Positions 29,853 to 39,397 of a stretch of DNA of 64,000 bases are shown here, piece after piece. The DNA comes from Pseudomonas sp. MRSN 12121. GTDB lineage: Bacteria; Pseudomonadota; Gammaproteobacteria; Pseudomonadales; Pseudomonadaceae. The position numbers and the translations under genes are program-made. The DNA lies in NCBI RefSeq assembly GCF_000931465.1, contig NZ_CP010892.1, positions 4,363,388 through 4,427,387 of the forward strand, given 5' to 3'. Within the stretch, counting starts at the first letter, position 1, and every line of letters starts with the position of its first letter. The notes beneath the pieces are model-generated. The model was not told where the DNA came from. It did no database searches and worked only from the letters and a program-made list of their open reading frames with translations.

Positions 29853-29880
29853 AAAAAACCCGACGCATTGGCCGGGTATC
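29853..29880 (-). terminator. Rho-independent terminator (minus)
   Basis: On the minus strand ACCCGGC ... GTCGGGT is followed by TTTTTTAT, 20 nt after the stop of the 29900-30163 gene. Confidence 0.65.
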
Positions 29881-29899
29881 AGGGGGCTGATGGCGACCT

Positions 29900-30163
29900 T
29901 CAGCCGGACACGCCCCGGCCCCTCTCCTCCCAGGCGCCACCCGCGGCCAGGACCAAGGCTTCAAGCAGCGCCTCGGTGTGATTGATCGACTCGCGGATCT
30001 CGTCGAAGGCGTCCTCCAGATCGCGCGCCTTCGCTGGCGCCGACGTGCCGCACAAGGCTTGCTGGATCAGGAATTCATCCTGCTTGAACTGCAGGACATT
30101 AGCTCGCAGGCCTTCGATGCGAAGGGATAGCTGCGAGAGGTGATGACGGCGACGCTGAACCAT
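29900..30163 (-). CDS. Small helical hypothetical protein
   Basis: 87 aa, helical (MVQRRRHHLSQLSLRIEGLRANVLQFKQDEFLIQQALCG...ARDLEDAFDEIRESINHTEALLEALVLAAGG), probably a coiled coil. AAGGA precedes the ATG at 30163. Function unknown. Confidence 0.68.
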   Translation of the reverse strand: MVQRRRHHLSQLSLRIEGLRANVLQFKQDEFLIQQALCGTSAPAKARDLEDAFDEIRESINHTEALLEALVLAAGGAWEERGRGVSG

Positions 30164-30270
30164 TTCGATTGTCCTTCAAGGCCCTCTTACCTATTCAGAT
30201 CGTCGCGCGTCGGCAGATGTTCAGCCGTTCCTGACCAAAGGCACGCCCGGCCACCACAGCTTGCGGGCAC

Positions 30271-31881
30271 TCACGGCTTGCCCCCCAGGGCGACCAGCAG
30301 CGCCGCGTCCCGCCCATAGATGTCCGGCGCATAGGACAGCTGGCCATGGCTGTCGGCCTGCGCCGTCCAGTAGGTGAGCAGGATCGGCACCGGCGTGGCT
30401 AGCCGGAACTCGTGGGTCAGCCCGGTGCTCAGCAGCTCGTCGGTGCGCGCCCGTTCCGCCGGGCTCACCAGCAGGTCGCGCAGTTGCAAGGCATGCTCGA
30501 CTCGCACGCAACCCGAGCTGAAGGCCCGCGGCCCCTTGTTGAACAGCGCCTGGCTCGGCGTGTCGTGCAGGTACACCGAGAACGGGTTGGGAAAGCGGAT
30601 CGCCATCTGCCCCAGGGGGTTGCGCGGCCCCGCGTCCTGGCGCAGGAGAATATTGCCGGGGTTGTCCCAGTCGATGTCTTCCACCGCCAGGGGGTGGCCC
30701 TCGCTATCGAGCACCTGCAGGTTCTGCCGGTTGAGGAAGGACTGGTCGCGGCGGATTTCCGGCAGCTTGTCTTCGCGGAAAATGGTCGGCGGCACCGTCC
30801 AGGTGGGGTTCAGGGTCAGGCGCGTGACCCGGGACTTGAGCAAGGGCGTCTGGCGCTCGGCGCGCCCCACTTGGGTGCGTGTCTGCCAGACCGCCACCCC
30901 ACCCTGATAGACCGTCAATTGCGCCGCCGCCAGGTTGACCAGCAGGCTGTCGGGCTCCATGTCCTGCGCCAGCCAGCGGAAACGCTCGAGGTTGATGCGC
31001 AGCTGTTCACGGCGCATTTGCGGGCTGATGTTCAACTCGTTCAAGGTTCCTGCCCCGACCACCCCGTCGGCCTGCAGCGAATGGCTCAACTGGAAGCTTT
31101 TCACCGCGCTCACCAGGTCGTCGCGGTACAGGGTGCCGAGGTCGTGGGGCAGCGCGCTCAGGTAGCCCTCCTCGAACAGCCGCCGGGCCAGTTCCGGCAC
31201 GCGTTCGTCCTGCATTTGCGGGCGCAACAGCGGCCCGCTGGCCAGCGGCTGCCAATGGGGCAGCGCCTGCTGGCGTTGCCGGGCGTACAACTGGCGCAAG
31301 CTCTGGTACTGCTCGAGGTGCGGCCGGGCCAGGGCGAAAGCCGCCGGCAGATCTTGCAGCCCCGGCCCGGCGATAGCGAGCACCTGGGCCTGGCGATCCG
31401 GCTGCACCGGCTGGGCATGCCACATCGGCTCGAAACGCGCCTGCGGCAGGCGTCCGTAATGCAGGTCTTGCAGGGCCTGCAGGTAATCGTGGCTGAGGCT
31501 CAGGTCGGCGCACAGGGCGTCCCCCGAATTAGCGCCGGCCGTCGTGTGGTAGTTGGCGGGTTCGAGGCCATCGTCGGCCAGTTGCTGCAATTGAGTGCGC
31601 AGTGCCGCCGAACGTCCGCCCGACGACCACAAAGGCTGGTTGCCCTGCTGTTGGTAGAACCCCTGCAACAGGCTCAGGGCCGCCACATCAAGGTGCGCCG
31701 CCAGGCCCGGGCAGGCCGCCGGCAAGCGGGTGAACAGCAGTTGCACGGGGCCTGCATGATCGACCGGGACATCCTCGGCAGTCGCGACCAACGGCGCAGC
31801 GAGCAGGAAAAGGCTCAAGTAACATGCGTGTTTTTTGAACAACTGCTTTACTCCAATCACGGCCATCACCCTGATGGCCAA
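30271..31881 (-). CDS. L,D-transpeptidase (YcbB/LdtD-like)
   Basis: Periplasmic peptidoglycan cross-linking enzyme forming 3-3 bonds between meso-DAP residues. 536 aa. An N-terminal signal (LFKKHACYLSLFLLAAPLVATAED) precedes a scaffold domain (GFYQQQGNQPLWSSGG..LADDGLEPANYH), a peptidoglycan-binding repeat (DLVSAVKSFQLSHSLQADGVVGAGTLNEL) and the YkuD domain with HDTPSQALF and catalytic SSGCVRVE. Domain order matches YcbB. The start may be at 31881 or 31866. It is divergent from the next gene. Confidence 0.9.
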   Translation of the reverse strand: MAIRVMAVIGVKQLFKKHACYLSLFLLAAPLVATAEDVPVDHAGPVQLLFTRLPAACPGLAAHLDVAALSLLQGFYQQQGNQPLWSSGGRSAALRTQLQQLADDGLEPANYHTTAGANSGDALCADLSLSHDYLQALQDLHYGRLPQARFEPMWHAQPVQPDRQAQVLAIAGPGLQDLPAAFALARPHLEQYQSLRQLYARQRQQALPHWQPLASGPLLRPQMQDERVPELARRLFEEGYLSALPHDLGTLYRDDLVSAVKSFQLSHSLQADGVVGAGTLNELNISPQMRREQLRINLERFRWLAQDMEPDSLLVNLAAAQLTVYQGGVAVWQTRTQVGRAERQTPLLKSRVTRLTLNPTWTVPPTIFREDKLPEIRRDQSFLNRQNLQVLDSEGHPLAVEDIDWDNPGNILLRQDAGPRNPLGQMAIRFPNPFSVYLHDTPSQALFNKGPRAFSSGCVRVEHALQLRDLLVSPAERARTDELLSTGLTHEFRLATPVPILLTYWTAQADSHGQLSYAPDIYGRDAALLVALGGKP

Positions 31882-31983
31882 CCTCGGCAGTGGCTGCGAA
31901 CAATTATCAGACCACCATCAACCGGAACTGCCAGGAAAACGACGGGACGTCAGGAGCCAAAGCGACAGTGGGGACCCTCTAGA

Positions 31984-32697
31984 ATGCCGACCTTCTTGTG
32001 CCGACTCTGCCTGGCCATGACCGCCCTGGGCGCGATCTGCGGCCCCGCGCTTGCCGCCAGCAGCGCACCTGCGCCGCTGTACAACAGCCTCGCCCACGCC
32101 GCACCGGAACTCAATCCCCAAGTATTAAAAAGTGCCCTCAGCGCCATGCAGTGCGCGGTCAACAGCGGCGCCCGGCAGGCCCGGCACCTGGCGGTCATCG
32201 ATTACTCGCAACCCTCCACCGCCCGCCGCCTGTGGATCTTCGACCTGAACAAACGAACCCTGGTGCTGCGCGACCTGGTGGCCCACGGGCAGAAATCCGG
32301 GGAAAACTTCGCCACCCAGTTCTCCAATCGCATGGGCAGCTACCAGTCCAGCCTCGGCCTGTTCCGTACCCGGGAAAGTTATGAAGGCAGCCACGGCTAC
32401 TCGTTGCGCATGGATGGCCTGGAGCCGGGCTTCAACGATCTGGCCCGCGACCGCGACATCGTGATTCACGCGGCCGACTACGTGAACCCGTTGTGGAGCC
32501 GGCGCCAGGGCCGCATCGGCCGCAGCCTCGGTTGCCCGGCGGTGCGGCCACAGGTGGCGCGCCAGGTCATCGACCGGCTCAAGGACGGTCAGTTCATGTT
32601 TTCCTGGTACCCCGACCAGCAGTGGCTGAAGTCCTCGCCCTACCTCAATTGCCAGCCGCGCCAGGTGGCAGGCATCGTCGCCGCCAATGGCGGCTGA
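31984..32697 (+). CDS. Murein L,D-transpeptidase catalytic-domain family protein (YkuD_2)
   Basis: 237 aa with a signal peptide (FLCRLCLAMTALGAICGPALAAS). HLAVIDYSQPSTARRLWIFDL, GSYQSSLGLFRT, VIHAADYVN and the catalytic-type GRIGRSLGCPAVRP match PF13645 (YkuD_2). It is probably a periplasmic peptidoglycan-modifying enzyme with a Cys nucleophile. It is transcribed away from the YcbB-like gene with a 102-bp gap, so both may be co-regulated. Confidence 0.88.
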   Translation: MPTFLCRLCLAMTALGAICGPALAASSAPAPLYNSLAHAAPELNPQVLKSALSAMQCAVNSGARQARHLAVIDYSQPSTARRLWIFDLNKRTLVLRDLVAHGQKSGENFATQFSNRMGSYQSSLGLFRTRESYEGSHGYSLRMDGLEPGFNDLARDRDIVIHAADYVNPLWSRRQGRIGRSLGCPAVRPQVARQVIDRLKDGQFMFSWYPDQQWLKSSPYLNCQPRQVAGIVAANGG

Positions 32698-32703
32698 CCC
32701 CGC

Positions 32704-34062
32704 TCAACCGGTCGCCACGGCCACCGGTTGCGGCTCTTCGGGCACCTTGACGAAGACGCTGTATTTCGCCCCTTCCATGGCCTCGAAGGCGATGAGTTTC
32801 TCCACCAGCGGACCGCTCAGCACCTTGCCGGCATTGAGCAGCAGCATGCCGTTGTCGGCGTTCAGGTTGCGCGCCAGGATCATCCCGGACGCCAGCTCGC
32901 GGGTGGTCAGGACCTTGACCGTCGGATCGGCCAGGGTCACGTCGCTGAGGAACGCCGCGCAGACCGCGACGAAGTCCTCCACCAGCGCCGGGTCGTAGAG
33001 TTTGCCGGCGTATTTGCGAATGAACAGCAGCGCTTCGTCGCTGTTCATTTGCCGTTCGAGTATCAGCCCGCGCTGCAACTCGATGAAGTCCACCGCCAGC
33101 TTGAGCCAGCGCGACCCCAGCGGAATGGCCTCGCCCTTGAGGTGATCGGGAAAGCCGCTGCCGTCCCAGCGTTCCTGGTGATGCAGGATGATGCGCGCCG
33201 CGTCCTTCATCGGCTCCAGGGTCATCAACAGCGACTCGCTCTGCTTCGGGTAGGCCCGGTACAGGTCACGCTCGGTGTGATGCAGCAGATCGGCGGGCGC
33301 CGTCATCATGCTGTCGGTCCAGCCGAGCTTGCCGATGTTGTACAGCGCCGCGGCCATGGTCATGTCGCGGCTCTCGGTTTCCCCCAGGCCGTGAGTGGCG
33401 CAGTACACGCGAATCAGTTCGATGATCTGGCGGTTGGTCTGCTTGGCCTTGGGCAACCGCAGGTTCGCCAGCAGCGAAAACACCTCGGTCCCGGTCACGT
33501 AGCTGCGCTTGAGCTCCTCATACGCCAGGTCGAGCATATCGGCGGTCTGCTGCAGCTCGGCGGTACGCGCCGCCACGTGTTTTTCCAGGGTCGCGTTGAG
33601 CGTCTTCAATTGCTCGTTCTGCTGCCGGGTGAGTGCTTCCAGGCGCTGGCGCTCGCTCTCCGAATGGTGATGGGCCATGGCCTGGCGCAAGGTCACGAGC
33701 ATGTCCTCGTCGTTCCAGGGCTTGCTGATGTAACGGTGGATCTGCCCTTCGTTGATCGCCTTGGCGATCAGGGTCATGTCGGCATAGCCGGTGAGCAGGA
33801 TGCGCAAGGTCGACGGATGGCGCTGGTGAACCTGGGCCAGCAGGGTCGCACCGTCCATGCCGGGCATGCGCGCATCGCTCATCACCACGTCCACCGGTCG
33901 CTGCCCGAGGATCTCCAGGGCCTTGGCGCCGCTGTCGGCCAGCAGGATGTCGTAGGGCTGGCTGCGCAACAGCCGGCGCAGGCTATTGAGAATCGATTCC
34001 TCATCGTCGACCAGCAGTACCGTGGGCCGCCCCTGGGCCCCGTCTGCGCGCTGTTCTTCCAT
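32704..34062 (-). CDS. Response regulator with HD-GYP-like output lacking HD residues
   Basis: 452 aa. REC domain (TVLLVDDEESILNSLRRLL; phospho-acceptor Asp in VVMSDARMPGMDG), a coiled coil (about 130-175), an HD-GYP-like domain and a C-terminal segment (VKVLTTRELASGMILARNLNADNGMLLLNAGKVLS). The metal-binding HDIGK is YNIGK here, the later HP is YP, and GYP appears as GFP (HHQERWDGSGFPDHLKG). Cyclic-di-GMP phosphodiesterase activity is therefore doubtful; it may act by binding. It converges with the YkuD_2 gene. Confidence 0.85.
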   Translation of the reverse strand: MEEQRADGAQGRPTVLLVDDEESILNSLRRLLRSQPYDILLADSGAKALEILGQRPVDVVMSDARMPGMDGATLLAQVHQRHPSTLRILLTGYADMTLIAKAINEGQIHRYISKPWNDEDMLVTLRQAMAHHHSESERQRLEALTRQQNEQLKTLNATLEKHVAARTAELQQTADMLDLAYEELKRSYVTGTEVFSLLANLRLPKAKQTNRQIIELIRVYCATHGLGETESRDMTMAAALYNIGKLGWTDSMMTAPADLLHHTERDLYRAYPKQSESLLMTLEPMKDAARIILHHQERWDGSGFPDHLKGEAIPLGSRWLKLAVDFIELQRGLILERQMNSDEALLFIRKYAGKLYDPALVEDFVAVCAAFLSDVTLADPTVKVLTTRELASGMILARNLNADNGMLLLNAGKVLSGPLVEKLIAFEAMEGAKYSVFVKVPEEPQPVAVATG

Positions 34063-34179
34063 GCTTGCCCCCTTTCCTCTGCTGTGATCGGACCTGCCTT
34101 CCCGGACAGGCTAGATGACTCGCAGCATTTCGGCATGAATTTGACGCCGGTCGATTAGCGCATGCGAAGGAGCCTGACT

Positions 34180-36552
34180 ATGCTCAAGCCGAAAATGGAT
34201 TGCTTGTCCAGGTATCAGGAAGGGAAACCCGATGAGCCTATATGCAAGGCCCTCCCGCCAGGCTGGAGCCCGCCGATGAAATCCATGCCGGACCGGGCCA
34301 ACCGGCGGATCCTGATCGTCGACGATACCGCGTCGATCCATGAGGATTTCCGCAAGATCCTCACGCACGCGCACGCCTCCGAGGATCGCCTCAGCGATGC
34401 CGAAACCGCGCTGTTCGGTGCCCCGGCCAGTGCCTCGCTGGAACATTTTTTCCTCGATTCGGCGTTCCAGGGCCAGGAGGCGCTGGGCATGGTGCAAGCC
34501 GCCCTGGACCGCGACCTGCCGTACGCCATGGCCTTTATCGACATGCGCATGCCGCCTGGCTGGGACGGCCTGGAAACCATCGAACGGCTGTGGCAGGTCG
34601 ATCCCAAGCTGCAGATCGCCCTGTGCACCGCCTATTCCGACTACTCCTGGGAAGACATCGCCGAACGCCTGTCGCTGGGCGATCGCCTGCTGATCCTGAA
34701 AAAGCCCTTCGATGCCATCGAGATCCGCCAGATGGCCAGCACCCTGACCGTCAAATGGCAGATGACCGAAGAGGCGGCGCTGAAGATGGACCAGCTGGAG
34801 CAGGCGGTCGAGGAGCGCACCCGGGAACTGGCCGACGCCAACATCATCGTGCAGAACAGCCCCACCATTCTCTATCGCCTGCGGGGCGAGCCTTCGTTCA
34901 CGCTGATGTACATCTCCCACAACATCACCAAGTTCGGCCATGTGGCGGCGCAACTGGTGGCCTCGGCCGACTGGGCGCAGACACTGATCCACCCCGACGA
35001 CCAGGCCAAGGTCGAGAGCGCCATGCTCCGGGTCCTGGACCGCGATGTCGCCGGGGCGTCCATCGAGTTCCGCATGCGCACCGGCGACGGCGCCTTCCGC
35101 TGGGTGGAAAACCGCTATATCCCGGTGCGCAACCAGCAGGGCCAACTGGTCGAAGTCGAAGGCATCATCCTCGACATCACCGAGCGCAAGCTGGCCGAGG
35201 AAAAGATCGCGCAGATGGCGCGCACCGACAGCCTGACCGGCCTGGCCAACCGCGCCACGCTGATCGAACGCCTGCACCAGGCCTTCGCAGCCGCCCGCCG
35301 CGGGGCCGGGCGCTTCGCCATGTTCTATCTGGACCTGGACCACTTCAAGCGCATCAACGACACCCTGGGCCACCCCATCGGCGACTTGCTGCTGCAGGAA
35401 GTGGCCCGGCGCATCAGGTCCTGTACCCGGGAAAACGATGTGGTGGCGCGCCTGGGCGGCGACGAATTCGCGATCCTGCAGCTGGACGTCGAAGAAGCCA
35501 CGCACTGCGCCGCCCTGGCGACAAAGATCCGCGACATCCTGGTGCAGCCCTACTCCCTGGACGGCAACGAGGTGCGCATTTCGGTGAGCATCGGCATCAG
35601 CCTCTACAGCCCGCACACCCTCAGCGCCGACAGCCTGATGGCGCAGTCGGACATGGCGCTGTACCGCTCCAAGGACAAGGGGCGTAACCAGTTCCATTTC
35701 CACAGCGAGGAAATCGACCAGGAAGTCACCGAGCGCGTGACCCTGGCCAATGACCTGAAACTGGCCCTGGAGCGCGATGAACTGCACCTGCACTACCTGC
35801 CGGAGGTCGACCTGGGCACCGGCCGGATCCTCGGCATGGCGACGCAGGTCCGCTGGCTGCACCCCCGGCGCGGCTGGCTGGAGGCCGAGGACTTCATGCC
35901 CGCCGCCGAGAAGACCGGCATCGTCATCGCCCTCGGTCGCTGGCTGCTGGACCAGGCCTGCCGGCAGATGCGCGCCTGGCGCGACCAGAACATGGCGCCG
36001 CCGCTGATCGCGATCCACCTGTCCCTGGTCCAGCTCAAGACCGGTCCGGAACTGATCTACGACGTGTTGCGCACCACCGCGCGCTGGGACCTGTGCCCCT
36101 GGGATCTGCGGTTCGACGTCACCGAGGGCACCCTGGCCCAGACCAAATGGACCCACAACGACATCCTGCCCAGGCTGTGCGAGCTGGGTGTGAAGATCGC
36201 CATCGACGATTTCGGCACCGAGTATTCTTCGTTCGATTACCTCAAGACCTATCGGGTCAACCACCTCAAGCTCGCCCAGCGCTTTATCGACAGCGCCAGC
36301 AGCGACCCCGAGAACGCCATGACCCTACGGGCCATTCTCAACTTCGCCCGCGAAGTGGGGATCGGCGTCACCGCCGAAGGCGTGGAAACCCAGGAGCAGC
36401 GCGTCACCCTGATCTCCAGCGGTACGCCGCTGGGCCACTCGCTCGGCACGGCGGTCAACAGCGACCAGGCGGGCGAGTTGCTCAAGGCCCGAGCCGCCGC
36501 CGTGGACAACCGCGCCTGGCCGGCGGATCCGACACAGGAGAACCTCAGGTGA
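34180..36552 (+). CDS. REC-PAS-GGDEF-EAL protein, likely diguanylate cyclase
   Basis: 790 aa. REC domain (RRILIVDDTASIHEDFRKIL; Asp in FIDMRMPPGWDG), a coiled-coil linker, PAS (residues about 220-345, ending DITERKLAEEK), GGDEF (ARLGGDEFAIL, with I-site REND upstream) and an EAL-type domain. EAL is degenerate: MATQVRW in place of EALxRW, DDFGTEYSS in place of GTGYSS. So synthesis of c-di-GMP with product inhibition is expected and hydrolysis is not. AAGGAG 8 nt before the ATG at 34180 sets the start. Overlaps the next gene (GTGA). Confidence 0.9.
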   Translation: MLKPKMDCLSRYQEGKPDEPICKALPPGWSPPMKSMPDRANRRILIVDDTASIHEDFRKILTHAHASEDRLSDAETALFGAPASASLEHFFLDSAFQGQEALGMVQAALDRDLPYAMAFIDMRMPPGWDGLETIERLWQVDPKLQIALCTAYSDYSWEDIAERLSLGDRLLILKKPFDAIEIRQMASTLTVKWQMTEEAALKMDQLEQAVEERTRELADANIIVQNSPTILYRLRGEPSFTLMYISHNITKFGHVAAQLVASADWAQTLIHPDDQAKVESAMLRVLDRDVAGASIEFRMRTGDGAFRWVENRYIPVRNQQGQLVEVEGIILDITERKLAEEKIAQMARTDSLTGLANRATLIERLHQAFAAARRGAGRFAMFYLDLDHFKRINDTLGHPIGDLLLQEVARRIRSCTRENDVVARLGGDEFAILQLDVEEATHCAALATKIRDILVQPYSLDGNEVRISVSIGISLYSPHTLSADSLMAQSDMALYRSKDKGRNQFHFHSEEIDQEVTERVTLANDLKLALERDELHLHYLPEVDLGTGRILGMATQVRWLHPRRGWLEAEDFMPAAEKTGIVIALGRWLLDQACRQMRAWRDQNMAPPLIAIHLSLVQLKTGPELIYDVLRTTARWDLCPWDLRFDVTEGTLAQTKWTHNDILPRLCELGVKIAIDDFGTEYSSFDYLKTYRVNHLKLAQRFIDSASSDPENAMTLRAILNFAREVGIGVTAEGVETQEQRVTLISSGTPLGHSLGTAVNSDQAGELLKARAAAVDNRAWPADPTQENLR

Positions 36553-38417
36553 ACCCTCTGTCCGTGGCGCCTAACCGCAGGATCCTGATCGTCGACGACA
36601 CCCCGGCGATTCATCAGGATTTCCGCAAGATTCTCGGGCCTCAGGACCAAGAGCCCCTGAGCAGCATCGAAACCTCCCTGTTCGGCAGCCACCAGGCCCC
36701 GGGCCAGCACTTCCAGCTGGACTCCGCCTACCAGGGCCAGGAAGCGGTGGAACTGGTCAAGCGCGCCCAGGCCGAGGGCCGGCCTTATGCCCTGGCGTTT
36801 CTCGACATGCGCATGCCGCCGGGCTGGGATGGCCTGCAGACCATCGAGCACCTGTGGAAGATCGACCCGCACCTGCAGATCGCCCTCTGCACGGCGTTTT
36901 CCGATTACTCATGGGAAGCCATGGCCGAACGCATCGAGTTCGGCGACCAACTGTTGATCCTGAAAAAGCCGTTCGACAGCCTGGAAATCCGCCAGATGGC
37001 CAGCGCACTGACCTGGAAATGGCAATTGACCCAGGATGCCGCGAGCAAGATGCGCTACCTGGAGCAGGCCATCGAGGAACGGGTGCAGGAACTGCTGAGC
37101 GTGTCGCAACTGTTGCACTACGATGTGCTCACCGGCTTGCCCAACAGCACGTTGCTGGGCGATCGCCTGACCCAGCATATGTCCCTGTCCCGCCGGCACG
37201 ACCGGCAGGTGGCGGTGATGTTCATCGGCCTGGACCGGTTCAAACGCATCAACAACGCCCTCGGCCATCCGGCGGGCGACGAAATGCTCAAGCATGTCGC
37301 TCATGGCCTGGCGGCCACGGTGCGCGAAACCGATTCGGTGTTCCGCTACGGTTCGGACGAATTCGTGGTGATTCTCGGCGACATCCTGCACCCGCAGCAG
37401 ACCCGGGGGGTGGCCGAGAAGCTGCTGGCCGCGGTCAACACCAGCCACTCCGTGGCGGGGCACGACCTGACCGTCACCGCCAGCCTGGGCATCAGCCTCT
37501 ACCCCGACGACGGCTACGATGCCGTGACGCTGATCAAGAAGGCCGAGACGGCCATGCGCAACGTCAAGGACAACGGCCCCAACGACTTCAGCTTCTTCAT
37601 CGAAGACATGAACCTGCGCGCCCGCCAGGCACAAACCCTGGAAACCGGCCTGCGCCTGGCCCTGCAACGCGAAGAGTTCGTCCTGCACTACCAACCCAAG
37701 CTGGATCTGGCGCACGGCACGGTAGTCGGCGCCGAGGCGCTGGTGCGCTGGCATCGGCCCGGCCATGGCTGGGTATTCCCCTCGGATTTCATCCCGGTGG
37801 CCGAAGACAGCGGCCTGATCGTCGCGCTCAGCCAGTGGGTGCTGCGCCACGCCTGCCTGCAAGCGCAGGCCTGGCAAGCCCAGGGCCTGCCGCCGATCAA
37901 TATGTCGGTGAACGTTTCAGCCATAGACTTTCGGCAACGCGATTTCGTCGAGCGCCTTAGCCGTACCCTCAGCGAAACAGGGCTCGAGCCGAAGCTGCTG
38001 GAGCTGGAAATCACCGAAAGCGTGCTGATGCAGAATGTCGGCGCCACCATCGCCACGCTCAATGCCATCAAGCAACTGGGCGTGCGGCTGGCCATCGATG
38101 ATTTCGGCACCGGCTACTCGAGCCTGAGCTACCTGCAGAAGTTTCCCGTGGATGTGCTGAAGATCGACCAATCGTTCGTGCGCGACCTGAGTACCGACAG
38201 CAACGACGCAAAACTGGTGAGCAGCATCATCGACCTGGGCAGAAGCCTGAACCTGAGCATCATCGCCGAAGGGGTGGAGACGCTCGAGCAACTGGATTTC
38301 CTCAAGCAGCACCAGTGCGAGGAAGGCCAGGGTTTCTACTTCAGCAAAGCCGTGGAGCCCGAGGTGTTCGCCCGTATCCTGGCCGACTCCCGACAACCCC
38401 CGCCCCCCCGTCCATGA
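36549..38417 (+). CDS. REC-GGDEF-EAL protein, likely c-di-GMP phosphodiesterase
   Basis: 622 aa, GTG start overlapping the upstream TGA. The REC domain is closely similar to that of the upstream protein (RRILIVDDTPAIHQDFRKIL, LDSAYQGQEA, FLDMRMPPGWDG, ILKKPFD). GGDEF is altered to GSDEF (FRYGSDEFVVIL). EAL is intact (GAEALVRWHRP, NVSAIDFRQRDF, ELEITESVLM, IDDFGTGYSS, LKIDQSFV, EGVET). It probably hydrolyses c-di-GMP. The poly-proline end (PPPPRP) follows a C/G-rich run. Confidence 0.9.
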   Translation: MNPLSVAPNRRILIVDDTPAIHQDFRKILGPQDQEPLSSIETSLFGSHQAPGQHFQLDSAYQGQEAVELVKRAQAEGRPYALAFLDMRMPPGWDGLQTIEHLWKIDPHLQIALCTAFSDYSWEAMAERIEFGDQLLILKKPFDSLEIRQMASALTWKWQLTQDAASKMRYLEQAIEERVQELLSVSQLLHYDVLTGLPNSTLLGDRLTQHMSLSRRHDRQVAVMFIGLDRFKRINNALGHPAGDEMLKHVAHGLAATVRETDSVFRYGSDEFVVILGDILHPQQTRGVAEKLLAAVNTSHSVAGHDLTVTASLGISLYPDDGYDAVTLIKKAETAMRNVKDNGPNDFSFFIEDMNLRARQAQTLETGLRLALQREEFVLHYQPKLDLAHGTVVGAEALVRWHRPGHGWVFPSDFIPVAEDSGLIVALSQWVLRHACLQAQAWQAQGLPPINMSVNVSAIDFRQRDFVERLSRTLSETGLEPKLLELEITESVLMQNVGATIATLNAIKQLGVRLAIDDFGTGYSSLSYLQKFPVDVLKIDQSFVRDLSTDSNDAKLVSSIIDLGRSLNLSIIAEGVETLEQLDFLKQHQCEEGQGFYFSKAVEPEVFARILADSRQPPPPRP

Positions 38418-38443
38418 GCTCGTGACAGGTAAGGAAACCGACC

Positions 38444-39397
38444 ATGTCGTCACTCGCCGCACTCTTCTCGGCCGGCCTGCTGCTCGCTTCAAGCGCCACC
38501 GCCGCGCCCCTGGAAGGACCGCTCAAGCCCCTGCCGCCGGCACCGGCGCTGAATGGCAAACAGGTCGAACTGGGACGACGCTTGTTCAACGACCCGCGCC
38601 TGTCGGTGAACAACAGCCTGTCGTGCGCCAGTTGCCATCGCCTCGACCGCGGCGGCGCCGACACCTTGCCCCACTCCCTGGGCTTCGATGGCAAGCCCGT
38701 GGCGGTCAACACGCCGAGCGTGTTCAACACCAGCCTGAACTTTCGCCAGTTCTGGGACGGCCGGGTCGAAACCCTGGAGGACCAGGTGCACACCGTGGTG
38801 CAAAGCCCCACTGAAATGGGCAGCGACTGGGCGGCCGTGGTACAGCGCATCGCCGACGCCCCCGGCTACCGCGCCGACTTCGCCGCCGCTTACCCCGACG
38901 CCGTGACCCAGGCCAACATCCAGAACGCCCTGGCCAACTACGAGCGCACCCTGCTCAGCGCCAACTCGCGCTTCGACCAGTACCTGGCAGGCAACACCGA
39001 GATCCTCGACATCGAGGAAAAGTACGGTTACCAGCGCTTCCAGGATTACGGCTGCATCGCCTGTCACCAGGGGGTGAACATCGGCGGCAACATGTTTCAG
39101 AAATTCGGCGTGCTCGGCGATTACTTCAAGGCCCGGGGCAACCCCACCGAAGCCGACCAGGGGCGTTTCAACGTCACGGGCGAAGAGGACGACCGCTACG
39201 TGTTCAAGGTGCCGAGCCTGCGTAACGTCGCGGTTACCGCGCCGTATTTCCACGATGGCTCGCAAACCACCCTCGAAGGCGCCGTGGCGGTGATGTTCAA
39301 GTACCAGCTGGGGCGTACGCCGTCCGAGGAGGACAAACGCCTGATCGTCAAATTCCTCAAGACCCTGACCGGCGAATGGGAAGGCAAGCCCCTATGA
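38444..39397 (+). CDS. Di-haem cytochrome c peroxidase family protein
   Basis: 317 aa with a signal peptide (SLAALFSAGLLLASSATAAP). Two c-type haem sites: CASCH (near residue 66) and CIACH (near residue 207). LGRRLFNDPRLSVNNSLSCASCHRLDRGGAD, NTPSVFN and FKVPSLRNVAVTAPYFHDGS fit the CcpA/MauG family. Periplasmic; expected to reduce H2O2 or oxidise a partner. Placement between c-di-GMP proteins and histidine kinases suggests it serves or is sensed by them (inference). Confidence 0.9.
   Translation: MSSLAALFSAGLLLASSATAAPLEGPLKPLPPAPALNGKQVELGRRLFNDPRLSVNNSLSCASCHRLDRGGADTLPHSLGFDGKPVAVNTPSVFNTSLNFRQFWDGRVETLEDQVHTVVQSPTEMGSDWAAVVQRIADAPGYRADFAAAYPDAVTQANIQNALANYERTLLSANSRFDQYLAGNTEILDIEEKYGYQRFQDYGCIACHQGVNIGGNMFQKFGVLGDYFKARGNPTEADQGRFNVTGEEDDRYVFKVPSLRNVAVTAPYFHDGSQTTLEGAVAVMFKYQLGRTPSEEDKRLIVKFLKTLTGEWEGKPL

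Noticed and set aside
34111..36264. Very long antisense ORF (717 codons) opposite the REC-PAS-GGDEF-EAL gene; similar antisense ORFs at 39196-41133, 40710-42689 and 30412-32697
   Set aside because: High-GC shadow frames with His/Gln/Val/Gly-biased composition and no domains; the sense frames carry clear domain motifs.
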